A stretch of DNA of 45,382 nt from Yeguia hominis (GCF_014384705.1 NZ_JACRSN010000022.1:1-45382); one strand, 5' to 3'. Numbered from the stretch's first letter, positions 24,206 to 33,900 are shown. Notes: generated by a model not told the origin, from the letters alone. Made by a program: numbers and translations.

Positions 24206-27193
24206 TTATTTTACTGTAATCTGAACCCAGTGCAGACTGTGCCATCCGTCCTGATGAACCGTAACCCCGCCCAGGAACGAGGTCGTGCGAAGATGCGCAT
24301 CACAGGCAAGCGGAAGCGTCTCTCCGGCAACCGTATAGTCCACAAGTTTCAGATCCAGATCCTGTTTTGCACGGATTTCCAGATCGGTTCCCGCCGCAAC
24401 CAGCGTCCCTTCTCCGGTCTTTATGACAAAGAACGGACGCTCTCCGGTAACAGAAACACCGCACATCTGCAGCGTTTGCCGCTCTTTTGCCCAACCGCGG
24501 ACAACTTCTCCGGTCTCGTTTTCCACTTCAATTTTGATCGGAATCTTCCGCGGCGGCAGCGGATCATCCGGGATCCAGTCTGTCGGCATCGTTTTTTCGT
24601 CCGTGCTCAACCGCTCTGTCAGGCGGATTTTACCGTTCTTCAGCGGAATGCATTCGTCATCCCGGTAGAAAAGATCCAGACTATGCAGCAATTTGGGATC
24701 GCAAAGAGACAGCGGGTCGCTCTCATTAAAGCCCATATGCCAGCGAATCCGGCCTTTTCCGACCTGTTCCACTCCGGGCAATTCCGGAATTTCACGATGG
24801 CGGGCAAATTCGCCGTTTTCATCCAGCTGCATATTGTCATTGTGCGCAAAGACCAGACCGCCGTCCGCTGCGAATTTCCGCAGGCGCTGCCAGGTTCCTT
24901 CTGCATATCCGAGCGCATAATACGGCGCGAAAACCGCCTTCGTATGGCGCAGATCGCACGTTGCAAAATCCCGGTCGTTGACACCCTTAAACGGAATTTT
25001 CTGCTCACGCAGATAAGCCGCATATTCATAACCGCCGCCAATCAGGCAGGTTTTGGGATAGATAAACACAATCTGTTCGTTGGCCGACTGATCAAACGAA
25101 AGCCCATTGAGCAGTGTCGCCCAGTTGCGCATGACCATCAGGCCGTGCCGCGGTGTTCCGTCCGGATGCGCGCAGCAGCCAAGTTCCAGATCCCAGTAGT
25201 CAACAAAACCGACTTTATACCGCCAGTTGACCATGCTCATATTCCAGTTCCAGGGCATCAGACCGCAGCCGCCAAATTTCAGTGTCCAGGCAAAACTTTT
25301 GCTGAGGTGATCTTCAAGATCGCGCTCTCCGGCCGGCGTTGCCGGTGTCGGCACCCAGGCTTCCTGCAGCAGGCACGGTTTGCCGGTACGGAAGGAATCC
25401 TTCGTTTTGCAGCATGGGACATGCTCTGACTGCCAATCCGCAGCTTCGCCGAGCGCCATGCTTTCACCGGCGGAATATGCCCCGATCCCGATCATCTGTC
25501 CGGTTCTGCCCCAGATTTTGCGCATTTCCGTCAGCCATTCCGAAGCCGGATACATCTCGGTATCCTTTTCATTGCAGATATCCCAGGTAATAGAAGCACA
25601 ATCTCCCAGCCGGTCCATGATCTGGTTGGCAAATGCAAACTGCGCTTTCCGGTAGGCTTTGACCATCGTCATGCGCGAACTGCCAACCCAGTGTGCCGGG
25701 TTTGCCATCTCCGGACCGGTTTGTGTATATACTGTCGGCATCAAGATCAAATCCATGTTGGAAAACACGGCGACATGCGCCTCAATTGCACGCAGATGGC
25801 GCTCTGAAATCTCCGGTCCCTTTTCAAAGGAACGGTAAAAATCCCCATGGGTTTCCGCAAAAATCTCACCGGGCATCACGCGGAACCAGCCGGGCATGAA
25901 ATAGTGGGTACGAATGATCACCATACCCTCTTCCCGGAGCTCCGCCGCATCTCCGGCAATCCGCAGCGGATTGGGATTGTGCCAGGTCAGGGAATATTGC
26001 GCGCGATCCTGCCAGTTTGTACCGTTGATCCAGCGGGAGGATGCAACGGTCTTGCCATCCCGGCTTTCCGCAAAATAGCAGCCATCCGCCGTCAGTCGCC
26101 GGGTCTTTTTCAGGCTCTCAGGATCCCAGGTTGCCAGAGCCGACTCTGTAAAATCCCGAACGGCGCCTTTGGAATCCACCAATTCAAACCGAACCGGCTG
26201 CAATAAAACATCTTTGCAGAACGAGACTTCCAGCGCGCCGTCCACAGGCTTCCACGCAACCGGCTTTTTTTCGCGCACTTCGTCCCGGGTTTGTGCCGAC
26301 CGCAACGCACGAACATGCCAGCCTTCCGGCAGTGTTCCGTGAAGCGTCGGGGTAACGGAAACCGTATCACCGCTGTGCAGGGTTGCAAACGGCAGATCAA
26401 TGTTTTCGAGAACCGCAGGCAGTGCAAGCCAGCGCAGCATTGCATCGACAACTGCGTCCGGCAGTTTTTCATCGAGAACACCCGTAAAAATTGCCCACGG
26501 CCGCGGAAGGATGCTCTGATCTTTGTTATAGGGGTTTCCCCAATATTTAGTCAACAAGAGAGACGGCATCAGCTTTCTGCCATCCGGTGCAACGACCCAA
26601 CCCGCGGGGATCGTATCCCGGCAAATCGGACGTCCGTGATAAGACCGGCTGTCAATCAGTTCCAACTCCGGATGTGTCAGTTCCAAAGGAACCGTCGTTG
26701 TCAAATTCACACTGCGCTCCGGCATACAGCTGCGCAGTTGGACATCGCCCACCAGCTCCCGGTCAAATGACTGCTTCCAGTCATAGGCAACGTCCGAAAA
26801 CGCCGGAGAGTACGGCGTAAGCCCAAGCCGTGCGCGAAAAACGTCCATCGGCATGGAAAGACGGCCCCAGCCTTCGTGGTTGCGCAGATCCCCCAACGTG
26901 CGGACAACCTCGTGCCACTCTCCGTTTTCACAAGTCATCGCCTTGTCAAACGGCATTCCGCCGATGTGCAGCAAACCGCCGCCCTGCGCAAAAAAGTCAA
27001 ACAGCGCGTCTTCGAGTTCAATCGGATAATGCGCACCGTGCGCGTTATAGAAATATTCTCCGGTTGCCGCGCCGGAACGAATTTCTTCTGTGCTGGCGAT
27101 GACGAGCTCGGCTTTTTTCGCCAATTCCGCAAGCATTTCCTCACAGCCGGGAGACTGCGGCATACCCGGCTGCTTCAGCACCAATAGTTTCAT
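24206..27193 (-). CDS. Large putative retaining glycoside hydrolase, clan GH-A-like
   Basis: 995 residues, no signal peptide. Residues 1-260 look like an amidotransferase/trimerisation-type alpha/beta domain ('GGGLLHIGGMPFD'), and 270-410 like beta-sandwich. Residues 420-720 form a barrel with clan GH-A hallmarks: 'TWDICNEKDTEM' (acid/base candidate Glu542 after Asn) and 'CLLQEAWVPT' (nucleophile candidate Glu611). A second alpha/beta domain and a C-terminal beta domain follow. It resembles multi-domain proteins related to families GH2/GH5/GH42, but I cannot assign a family. The ribosome site is weak (AAGGA about 18 bases upstream). It lies 100 bases after hydrolase copy B and is presumably co-transcribed. 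Confidence 0.75.
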   Translation of the reverse strand: MKLLVLKQPGMPQSPGCEEMLAELAKKAELVIASTEEIRSGAATGEYFYNAHGAHYPIELEDALFDFFAQGGGLLHIGGMPFDKAMTCENGEWHEVVRTLGDLRNHEGWGRLSMPMDVFRARLGLTPYSPAFSDVAYDWKQSFDRELVGDVQLRSCMPERSVNLTTTVPLELTHPELELIDSRSYHGRPICRDTIPAGWVVAPDGRKLMPSLLLTKYWGNPYNKDQSILPRPWAIFTGVLDEKLPDAVVDAMLRWLALPAVLENIDLPFATLHSGDTVSVTPTLHGTLPEGWHVRALRSAQTRDEVREKKPVAWKPVDGALEVSFCKDVLLQPVRFELVDSKGAVRDFTESALATWDPESLKKTRRLTADGCYFAESRDGKTVASSRWINGTNWQDRAQYSLTWHNPNPLRIAGDAAELREEGMVIIRTHYFMPGWFRVMPGEIFAETHGDFYRSFEKGPEISERHLRAIEAHVAVFSNMDLILMPTVYTQTGPEMANPAHWVGSSRMTMVKAYRKAQFAFANQIMDRLGDCASITWDICNEKDTEMYPASEWLTEMRKIWGRTGQMIGIGAYSAGESMALGEAADWQSEHVPCCKTKDSFRTGKPCLLQEAWVPTPATPAGERDLEDHLSKSFAWTLKFGGCGLMPWNWNMSMVNWRYKVGFVDYWDLELGCCAHPDGTPRHGLMVMRNWATLLNGLSFDQSANEQIVFIYPKTCLIGGGYEYAAYLREQKIPFKGVNDRDFATCDLRHTKAVFAPYYALGYAEGTWQRLRKFAADGGLVFAHNDNMQLDENGEFARHREIPELPGVEQVGKGRIRWHMGFNESDPLSLCDPKLLHSLDLFYRDDECIPLKNGKIRLTERLSTDEKTMPTDWIPDDPLPPRKIPIKIEVENETGEVVRGWAKERQTLQMCGVSVTGERPFFVIKTGEGTLVAAGTDLEIRAKQDLDLKLVDYTVAGETLPLACDAHLRTTSFLGGVTVHQDGWHSLHWVQITVK

Positions 27194-27293
27194 ATTTTAA
27201 AAGAGAGAGTCCTTTTTGAATTCCACAAACGCTCAGAAAAATCCGAAAGAAACGTCTCTCCCTCACCGTCCTTTCCTTGTGAAATCAGGCTTT

Positions 27294-29414
27294 TTAAAAC
27301 CGGAATGCGAACATCCGGAACTGCTTGAATCGGTCAATGAAAATCTTCACCTTGCCGTCCTCATAGCGGTACGCGACCGGCTTTTCGTCCGGCAGACTGC
27401 AAACTGCCTTGGGCGCCCGATCAGACGCAACCCAGACTTCCGTGTCGACCGCAGGCATGGTATGGAAATCCTCCTGCAAATTCACAAGGCTCAGGAGTTT
27501 TTCGTCTCCGTCTTCAAACAGGATGCATTCCACGGAATCCGCTGCATTTGCACCAAATGCAAACGGCTTTTCTCCCATCAATTCCCGGATGATTCCGGCA
27601 AAAATTTCGCTGTGCTGCGGGCAGATTACGCCCTCAATCGGTAATGCGCTCCAAATCACTGTGCCGTTTCCATACTGCGCTTTCAGAATTCCCGGCATAT
27701 CGGTTGTCAGGTGGCTCGGCGGATTCGAATGAATGGAACCGTAGCGCTGCTCGCGGTCATATCCCTGGAACGGCGCTCCGTAGTAATCCAGCGGGAACGT
27801 CAGTTTCGGAGTCGGGACAGAATACGGCAGCGTGATGGTGGCCAGGACCTCGCCCTTCGGCGTTCCTGTAACCTTTGCAGCCCGCTTCTCAACCGGCAGC
27901 GGATGCGCTTTTGTAAATTCGCCGAGGAAAATGTCGGAGCCCTCTGTCGGCGCCATGTATGTAAAGTTTTCTTCCGTAAATCCGTCAAACGAAACGCCGA
28001 AGAATTCTTTCAGAAGTTCCGGCGCAGAATGCCCGCTGAAATAGAGCTTTCCGCCGTTTTCGACATATTTCTTGACCGCTTCACAGGCCGGCGCTTTCAT
28101 GCCGGGATCATCCGGAATCACCAGGACATCGGCACGTTCGATCAAATCCAGCCGGCCGTTATTGATCACGCCGTAGGGGATGTGATGTTTCCGCAGCGCA
28201 TTGGCAGCACCCATAATGGCACCGGCATGCGGGAATTCAACTTTATCCATCTCTGTATTGGCGTTTTGCGGAGAATCTGTGGAATAACCGTTGTTTTCGG
28301 CGTCCATCTTCCCGTTCAGATCGTAATAAAGAGAGACATTGTGAACCATCTCTCCACGCTTGAGGTACGGTTCATACTGCTCACTTTCCCGATAAATTTT
28401 ACCCATTTTTTCATAGACGCGCGGATCAATCGTTCCAATCGGATCGATTGCATCGATCAGAAGCGCCGCGCCGTGATGCGCATATGTCATAAACACGCAA
28501 AGCCGCAGCAGATCCGGCGACTTTGTTGTCGTATGTTCTGCAAGCGTCGGGTAGCAGCGCGAAGTCATATACTGGAACGGCTGATTGGAGGTCAGATGAT
28601 ACCAGGCCTTGCAGGCAAACGACTGCTGTTCGATTCCGCCGTAAAGATCGGTACCGATATAATCGCTTGCTTTTGCAATCAATTCATTCTGGCCAAAGCG
28701 CCAATAGTGCATTGACGGGCCAAACTGATGCTCAACCGAGACTTCCGGTTTCCGCCTTTTGACCTCATCCGTTGCAAACTGCGCAAACTCGCCCATCCAG
28801 ACATTCAGCTTCTCATGGAAGGTTCTCCAGCGCGGGTCGTTCCAATCCACGATCGTCGGCATCTCTCCGCCAACTTCTTTCTCCCAACGGGCCCGGCAGG
28901 AATCGCAGTAGCAGACCATCGGCCAAAACGGCATATCAAAGAACACACCGTCACAGGTAAAATAGTCGAGGAATTCTGCAATCTGCGCCGCTACAAATGC
29001 GCGGTATTCCATATTATTCGGGCAGCAGAGTCCATACCGGGAGCCCTTAAAGGTACACCCGCGGCCTTCGACATCCCGCATCTGCCACTGCGGATGCTTG
29101 AAATATTCTTCTGTATTATAAATCAGGCTGTAATAGAGGATCGTGCTCATGCCGTCCGCATTGCACAAATCAAAAAGATGTTTCATTTTATCTTCGCAGC
29201 CGACGAAGCCCTTGTGCATGGTACCGACTTTTGTCGGCCAATAGCAAAGTCCGGTATGTGCCTGCACATAGATCATCGGAGCATTGACATTCGCTGTCTT
29301 TAAGGCTTTAAAATAAGTCTCCGGGTCAAAGGAACGCATAAATTCGTCGTTCCAATCCGGAATATGCATATCCAAAAGGGTTCTGCGCAACTTATTTTGA
29401 TACCATTTTCCCAT
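27294..29414 (-). CDS. GHL6-like putative glycoside hydrolase with a trimerisation-like domain (copy B)
   Basis: 706 residues from the ATG at 29414, which follows AGGAGG at good spacing; an upstream in-frame start overlapping the regulator has none. Domain order is as in copy A: a barrel with 'DGVFFDMPFWPMVCYCDSC' (candidate nucleophile Asp, CxCxxC cluster) and 'LIDAIDPIGTIDP', then a Rossmann-like trimerisation-type domain ('GGKLYFSGHSAPELL') and a beta-sandwich end. Strong similarity to copy A along the whole length indicates an old duplication. It lies 29 bases downstream of the LacI regulator gene. Predicted cytoplasmic exo-glycosidase of unknown specificity. Confidence 0.78.
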   Translation of the reverse strand: MGKWYQNKLRRTLLDMHIPDWNDEFMRSFDPETYFKALKTANVNAPMIYVQAHTGLCYWPTKVGTMHKGFVGCEDKMKHLFDLCNADGMSTILYYSLIYNTEEYFKHPQWQMRDVEGRGCTFKGSRYGLCCPNNMEYRAFVAAQIAEFLDYFTCDGVFFDMPFWPMVCYCDSCRARWEKEVGGEMPTIVDWNDPRWRTFHEKLNVWMGEFAQFATDEVKRRKPEVSVEHQFGPSMHYWRFGQNELIAKASDYIGTDLYGGIEQQSFACKAWYHLTSNQPFQYMTSRCYPTLAEHTTTKSPDLLRLCVFMTYAHHGAALLIDAIDPIGTIDPRVYEKMGKIYRESEQYEPYLKRGEMVHNVSLYYDLNGKMDAENNGYSTDSPQNANTEMDKVEFPHAGAIMGAANALRKHHIPYGVINNGRLDLIERADVLVIPDDPGMKAPACEAVKKYVENGGKLYFSGHSAPELLKEFFGVSFDGFTEENFTYMAPTEGSDIFLGEFTKAHPLPVEKRAAKVTGTPKGEVLATITLPYSVPTPKLTFPLDYYGAPFQGYDREQRYGSIHSNPPSHLTTDMPGILKAQYGNGTVIWSALPIEGVICPQHSEIFAGIIRELMGEKPFAFGANAADSVECILFEDGDEKLLSLVNLQEDFHTMPAVDTEVWVASDRAPKAVCSLPDEKPVAYRYEDGKVKIFIDRFKQFRMFAFRF

Positions 29415-29443
29415 AAACGATCCTCCTAAATCTTCATATAAAA

Positions 29444-30493
29444 TTACCATTCCAGTTCAATTCCGTTGTCACTGTCCGCATCGGTTGTCATGCGTTTAAT
29501 CAGGTTAACGGGGATTTCATAGGAGCATTCCCCTTCTTCGAGATTTCCTTCAATCATGTCCACCAGTTTTTGTGCGGCAACAACGCCCATCCGAAACTTC
29601 GGAACATTGATCGTGGTCAGTGCAGGGACTGCAATAGAGGAAACATAGGTATTATCAAACCCGATCAGCTTGATCGCATCCGGAATTTCGAGTCCGCTCT
29701 CTTTGAGCGCCTTCAGCGCACCGATTGCCATCTGGTCATTGCAGGAAAACACACCATCGAAATGGACGGCGTTGGTAATGAACCGCTTCATAGCAAGATA
29801 TCCGCTGAGTGTGGTGTAATCTCCAAATTCGATCCGATCCGCGTGATAGGGCAGTCCTGCTTCCTGCAGCGCCTCTTTGTACCCGCAAAGACGGTCGTAA
29901 ATTACGTCCATGGAGTTAGGGCCCGATATGACGGCAATATCCCTACAACCTTTTTCAATTAAGTACTCCGTCGCCATTTTTCCGCCGAGGAGATTGTTGA
30001 CATGAACCGAATAAATGCCGTACCGCATTAAATTCCGTTCCAGACTTACAACAAATACGTTTTTATCGCCGGTTTTCAAATTTGCCAAGTACTCGAAATA
30101 ACTTTTTTCCTTGTAGCTCGCCACGGTATCAATAATGATCCCGTCGACCTTGTTGTCCAGTAAAAGGGAAACACAGCGCTTCTCTTTTTCGAAAATAAAA
30201 TCCGAAGCGTAAAACAAAATCTGATATCCGCGTTTGGAAGCATAGTTCTGGATTCCATTCATCACCTGCGGAATAAAAATCGACCCGATAGAGTTTACGA
30301 CAACACCGATTGTTTTGGTGGTTCGGGTTTTCATATTCCGCGCGGTTACATCCACCCTGTAATTCAGCTCCGCAATCGCCTGATTGACGCGCTGTTTCAG
30401 CTCTTCGCTGACATACTTGGAGCTGTTGATTACATTGGAAACTGTGGAAATGGATACCCCTGCGCGCTTTGCTACATCTTTAATCGTTGCCAT
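29444..30493 (-). CDS. LacI-family transcriptional regulator
   Basis: 349 residues. The N-terminal helix-turn-helix and hinge helix are canonical ('ATIKDVAKRAGVSISTVSNV', then 'LNYRVDVTARNMKTR'), followed by a periplasmic-binding-protein-like effector domain. It probably represses the surrounding catabolic locus and is induced by a sugar or sugar phosphate. A CG-centred palindrome 36 bases upstream of its start suggests autoregulation, and similar palindromes occur at 35351-35369 and 35626-35635. It lies between the binding-protein gene and hydrolase copy B on the same strand. The ribosome site is weak (GAGAG). Confidence 0.93.
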   Translation of the reverse strand: MATIKDVAKRAGVSISTVSNVINSSKYVSEELKQRVNQAIAELNYRVDVTARNMKTRTTKTIGVVVNSIGSIFIPQVMNGIQNYASKRGYQILFYASDFIFEKEKRCVSLLLDNKVDGIIIDTVASYKEKSYFEYLANLKTGDKNVFVVSLERNLMRYGIYSVHVNNLLGGKMATEYLIEKGCRDIAVISGPNSMDVIYDRLCGYKEALQEAGLPYHADRIEFGDYTTLSGYLAMKRFITNAVHFDGVFSCNDQMAIGALKALKESGLEIPDAIKLIGFDNTYVSSIAVPALTTINVPKFRMGVVAAQKLVDMIEGNLEEGECSYEIPVNLIKRMTTDADSDNGIELEW

Positions 30494-30529
30494 CTTTCAC
30501 TCTCAAGTCCTATCTTTTTGAATTCCATA

Positions 30530-30543
30530 AAAAAACGTTTTTT
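30530..30543. promoter_or_regulatory. LacI-type operator upstream of the regulator gene
   Basis: AAAAAACGTTTTTT, a perfect CG-centred palindrome as bound by LacI-family repressors, 37 bases before the regulator start codon. Its core AAAACGTTTT is shared with the sites near 35.36 and 35.63 kb. Confidence 0.7.
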
Positions 30544-30596
30544 ACATTCGTTCATTGTAACATAGCAACGCAACAAAGACAACACTTATCGAAGGA

Positions 30597-30634
30597 GACA
30601 GCCTCCCGGATAGCGCAAGATCCGGAAGGCTGTC
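30597..30634 (-). other. Strong hairpin between the binding-protein and regulator genes
   Basis: GACAGCCTCCCGGAT faces ATCCGGAAGGCTGTC (14 of 15 pairs, 8-base loop). It begins 29 bases after the binding-protein stop on the minus strand and has no T-run there. It may protect the upstream mRNA 3' end or attenuate. Confidence 0.55.
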
Positions 30635-30663
30635 CGCTGTATTTTTCCGTTATACAGAAACGT

Positions 30664-32046
30664 TTAATTCAGTTCCGCCTTCACAGCAGCGACAGAAGCT
30701 GCGGCCTGTTCTGGCGTGATGGTTCCAGACATCAGATCGAAGATCCGGAGCTTGAGTTCCTCAATCACAGAAGTATCAAACGCCCAGTCTGCATAGTTCA
30801 TCTGCGGGAGATCCATCTGGCGTGCAAAGGTGTGCTCCTTGAAGAGATCCTTTATCTCATACTCACCTGCCTGAATTTTTTCGTTGAACGTCTTGTTGAC
30901 CGTATAGATCGGGGCATCCTCGAACTTCTTCTCCATACCGGTCAGATTGAAGGTGTAATCGATCCAGCAAGCCGCCGCGTCTTTCTCTGCGTCAGTTGCT
31001 GCAGAATTGACTGCATATGCATCGTTTGCAAAGAACATCTGGCCCTTCAGCGATTTGTCGTCGTCGATCGACGGCAGCGCCATGGAGTGAACTTCAAAGG
31101 GAACGCCATCGAATCCATCGGTGATGGACTCCGGCCACCAGGTACCGCAGTACATGAACATCGTTTTCCCGCCGGCCCATGCCTGGTTGACGCTCATGTG
31201 GTCGGACGTTTCCCAACCAGCGATCAAAGAACCGCTCTGACCGAGCTTCTGCAGCGCTGTGAAAACCTGGATGACTTCGTCGGAATTGTCCCATGTAACC
31301 GCACCGCTGTTCAGATCATCAATGATTTGCGGCGTCGCAATCTGCATGAACAGGTCGCCCATGAGGATCACGCCAGGCCAACGATCCAGTAAACCGAGAG
31401 ACAGGGACTGGTGGCCAGCCGCGTTCAGCTTTTCATTCAGCGCGATAAATTCGTCCAGTGTCAGTTCGGTGTCCGGCGTAAGGCCAAGACCCAATTCCTG
31501 ATTGTATTTCTCGTTGTAATAGAGCGTGTTCCAGTAGCCGCCTGTAGAACGGGCAACGGCATACAGAGAGCCGTCCTTTGAGCAGGCGTCATAGATATCA
31601 TCGAAGCTCATCTCTTTCCAGCCATACTGCTCGGAATACGCATCCAAATTCGCGAGTGCGCCGGCTGCATAGAGATCGTTGAGCTGCGAACCTACCTTCG
31701 GACGAAGGATGGTCGGCGCCGTGCCTGCCTGCACCGCAATGGTGGTCTGCTCTTTCAGCTCATCATCCTGATAGAGTGTGTATTCGATTTCGTACTGCGG
31801 GAACGCTTTGCTGAAGTCCTCGTAGTAGCTCATCTCGTTCTCCAGCGGCGCATTCAGCCACGCGGTGATTTTGGTAACCTCGCCGGTTGCAGAAGCCTCA
31901 GAGGATTCCTCTGCAGATGCACTGCTATCGCTGGATGCCGCTTCGGACGACGCTGCCGACGAAGCAGGGGTGTTGCTCGCGCATGCGCCAAATACCATCA
32001 GTACGGCAAGGGCAAGCGCCAACACGGAAATGAATTTCTTGAACAT
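30664..32046 (-). CDS. Sugar ABC transporter substrate-binding lipoprotein
   Basis: 460 residues. Signal peptide and lipobox at the N-terminus (MFKKFISVLALALAVLMVFGAC, Cys22), a Ser/Ala/Glu-rich linker to about residue 55, then a family-1 solute-binding fold ('KITAWLNAPLENEMSYYEDF'). Many Trp and Tyr residues suggest a carbohydrate ligand. AAGGAGG is well placed. It is the receptor for the two permeases encoded just upstream and differs clearly from the lipoprotein at 7372-8700, so the two importers probably take different sugars. Confidence 0.9.
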   Translation of the reverse strand: MFKKFISVLALALAVLMVFGACASNTPASSAASSEAASSDSSASAEESSEASATGEVTKITAWLNAPLENEMSYYEDFSKAFPQYEIEYTLYQDDELKEQTTIAVQAGTAPTILRPKVGSQLNDLYAAGALANLDAYSEQYGWKEMSFDDIYDACSKDGSLYAVARSTGGYWNTLYYNEKYNQELGLGLTPDTELTLDEFIALNEKLNAAGHQSLSLGLLDRWPGVILMGDLFMQIATPQIIDDLNSGAVTWDNSDEVIQVFTALQKLGQSGSLIAGWETSDHMSVNQAWAGGKTMFMYCGTWWPESITDGFDGVPFEVHSMALPSIDDDKSLKGQMFFANDAYAVNSAATDAEKDAAACWIDYTFNLTGMEKKFEDAPIYTVNKTFNEKIQAGEYEIKDLFKEHTFARQMDLPQMNYADWAFDTSVIEELKLRIFDLMSGTITPEQAAASVAAVKAELN

Positions 32047-32123
32047 TTGCTTACCTCCTTAAATCGTAGCCCATGTCGGGCCAATTTTATAATGAATACC
32101 AAAACCAGGTATTCTTGACAGAC

Positions 32124-33038
32124 TTATGCGTTTCCGACTTTGCGATCCACATAGTCGCGGAAACGGTTGAAAATTGCGGTAAACACCAGAATCAGCACAA
32201 ACAGCACAACGGCAATTGCACAGCCATAACCAAACCGGTTCTCTGTAAAGGCAATGCGGTACATCAGAATGGATGTCGTTTTTGTCGCAATTCCGGGGCC
32301 GCCCTGCGTCATGACATAGATGATATCAAACGCCTTAAAGCCGCCAATCAGGTTAATTGCGGAACCGCTGAGCACGGTCGGCATCAACAGCGGCAGGACA
32401 ACGTGCCAGAATGTCCGAAAGCGTCCGGCACCGTCGATGGAGGCAGCCTCCAGAAGATCCGGTGGAATATTCATCATCGCTGCACAGGTCATCACCATTC
32501 CAAATCCGGACCACTGCCAGATAACCGGTACAAACGTCCAGAACAGCGCTGTATCCACATTGCTCAGATACTGAATCGGGTTAATCGGGTCGATCAGTCC
32601 GAATACGCTGAGCACGCTGTTGATTAGTCCGAGGTTCGGGTCATAAATCAGCTGCCACAAAAGTGCGATGGAAACATAAGACATCATCATCGGCATAAAG
32701 AGAACCGTCCGGAACACGCCGGAAACAGCACGGTTCGGGGAGAGGTATTCCACCATGATCGCATAGATCAGTCCGGTCAGCGGCAAAATCACCACCGACA
32801 TCGCGACCCAAATGAAGGTAATCTTGATGGAAGTCCAAAAATCATCGCTCTTGAAGAGTTTGGCAAAATTCTGAACTCCAATAAAATTGGCCTCTGCTAA
32901 ACCGTTCCAGTCCGTGAGGGAAATCCGGAACGAATCCAGCATCGGATAGAATAAAAAGACGCACAGTAAAATTAGCGACGGAATCAGGTACAGGTACGGC
33001 TCCGCAGTCCGGAGCGGATGCAGTTTTCTTTTCAGCAT
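32124..33038 (-). CDS. Sugar ABC transporter permease, MalF type
   Basis: 304 residues, six membrane helices starting with 'YLYLIPSLILLCVFLFYPMLD', and the EAA coupling motif 'LEAASIDGAGRFRTFWHVVLP'. AAAGGAG lies about 10 bases before the ATG. It forms the channel with the permease encoded 19 bases upstream and serves the lipoprotein encoded downstream. No ATPase gene is in the locus. Confidence 0.9.
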   Translation of the reverse strand: MLKRKLHPLRTAEPYLYLIPSLILLCVFLFYPMLDSFRISLTDWNGLAEANFIGVQNFAKLFKSDDFWTSIKITFIWVAMSVVILPLTGLIYAIMVEYLSPNRAVSGVFRTVLFMPMMMSYVSIALLWQLIYDPNLGLINSVLSVFGLIDPINPIQYLSNVDTALFWTFVPVIWQWSGFGMVMTCAAMMNIPPDLLEAASIDGAGRFRTFWHVVLPLLMPTVLSGSAINLIGGFKAFDIIYVMTQGGPGIATKTTSILMYRIAFTENRFGYGCAIAVVLFVLILVFTAIFNRFRDYVDRKVGNA

Positions 33039-33057
33039 GACTGGCTCACTCCTTTCT

Positions 33058-33900
33058 TTAACCTTTGACTGCGCCGGCCGTCAGACCGCGGATAAAATAT
33101 TTTTGCAGAATCAAATACAGAATCATCAGCGGCAGCACGGAGAGTGTCAGAATGGAGAAAATTTTCGGCCAATCCGACGCATACCGGCCGACAAATACGG
33201 TCAGGGAAAGCGGAATGGTTTTCACATCATTTGAATTGAGGAATGTTAGCGCAAAGATGTACTCGTTCCAAGCAAACAAGGCCTGATAGATAATCACTGT
33301 GGAAATGCCGGGTTTGCTCAGCGGAAGCATAAACTGTAAGTAAAACCGGAAGCTGTTGCAGCCGTCGATTTTCGCCGACTCATAAATATCTTTGGGAACC
33401 TCCTGGAAGCTGTTGCGCAAAAGCAGAACGGAAAGCGGAATTCCGATTGCCGTATATGCAAAAATTGCAGACCAGCGATTGTTGAGCAAACTCATGCCTT
33501 TAAACAGGGAAAACAGCGGAATCAGAATAATCTGCGCCGAAATCATCTGGCCTGCCAAAACCACGAGATACAGTACATTTTTAAAACGGAACTGCATCAT
33601 CGCAAATGCATACGCCGCCATACTGGAAAAAATCAAGATGGCAACCACCGTGATGATTGCGATGAAAAAGCTGTTATAAAGCGCAATTCCGAAGGAAGCT
33701 TTTTTCCAAGCCTCCGGAAAAACCGAAAAATCATAGGACTTCGGAAACGCCAAAGGGGTCTGGTAAATCTCATTGTTGGTTTTGAATGCTCCAAAGAACA
33801 TCCAGACAAGGGGGAAAAACGACACGATTAGCAGAATGATCAGAAGCAGGAACAGGAACCAACGCCCGACTCCATATTTTCCGACTAAATTCTTATCCAT
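33058..33900 (-). CDS. Sugar ABC transporter permease, MalG type
   Basis: 280 residues, six membrane helices, EAA motif 'YESAKIDGCNSFRFYLQFMLP' and the 'LTAGAVKG' end typical of MalG-like subunits. AAGGAGGACAG precedes the ATG. First gene of the three-gene importer set. The order permease-permease-lipoprotein is unusual compared with the other importer in this window, where the lipoprotein comes first. About 245 bases with inverted repeats separate it from the oxidoreductase gene, so it may have its own promoter. Confidence 0.9.
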   Translation of the reverse strand: MDKNLVGKYGVGRWFLFLLLIILLIVSFFPLVWMFFGAFKTNNEIYQTPLAFPKSYDFSVFPEAWKKASFGIALYNSFFIAIITVVAILIFSSMAAYAFAMMQFRFKNVLYLVVLAGQMISAQIILIPLFSLFKGMSLLNNRWSAIFAYTAIGIPLSVLLLRNSFQEVPKDIYESAKIDGCNSFRFYLQFMLPLSKPGISTVIIYQALFAWNEYIFALTFLNSNDVKTIPLSLTVFVGRYASDWPKIFSILTLSVLPLMILYLILQKYFIRGLTAGAVKG

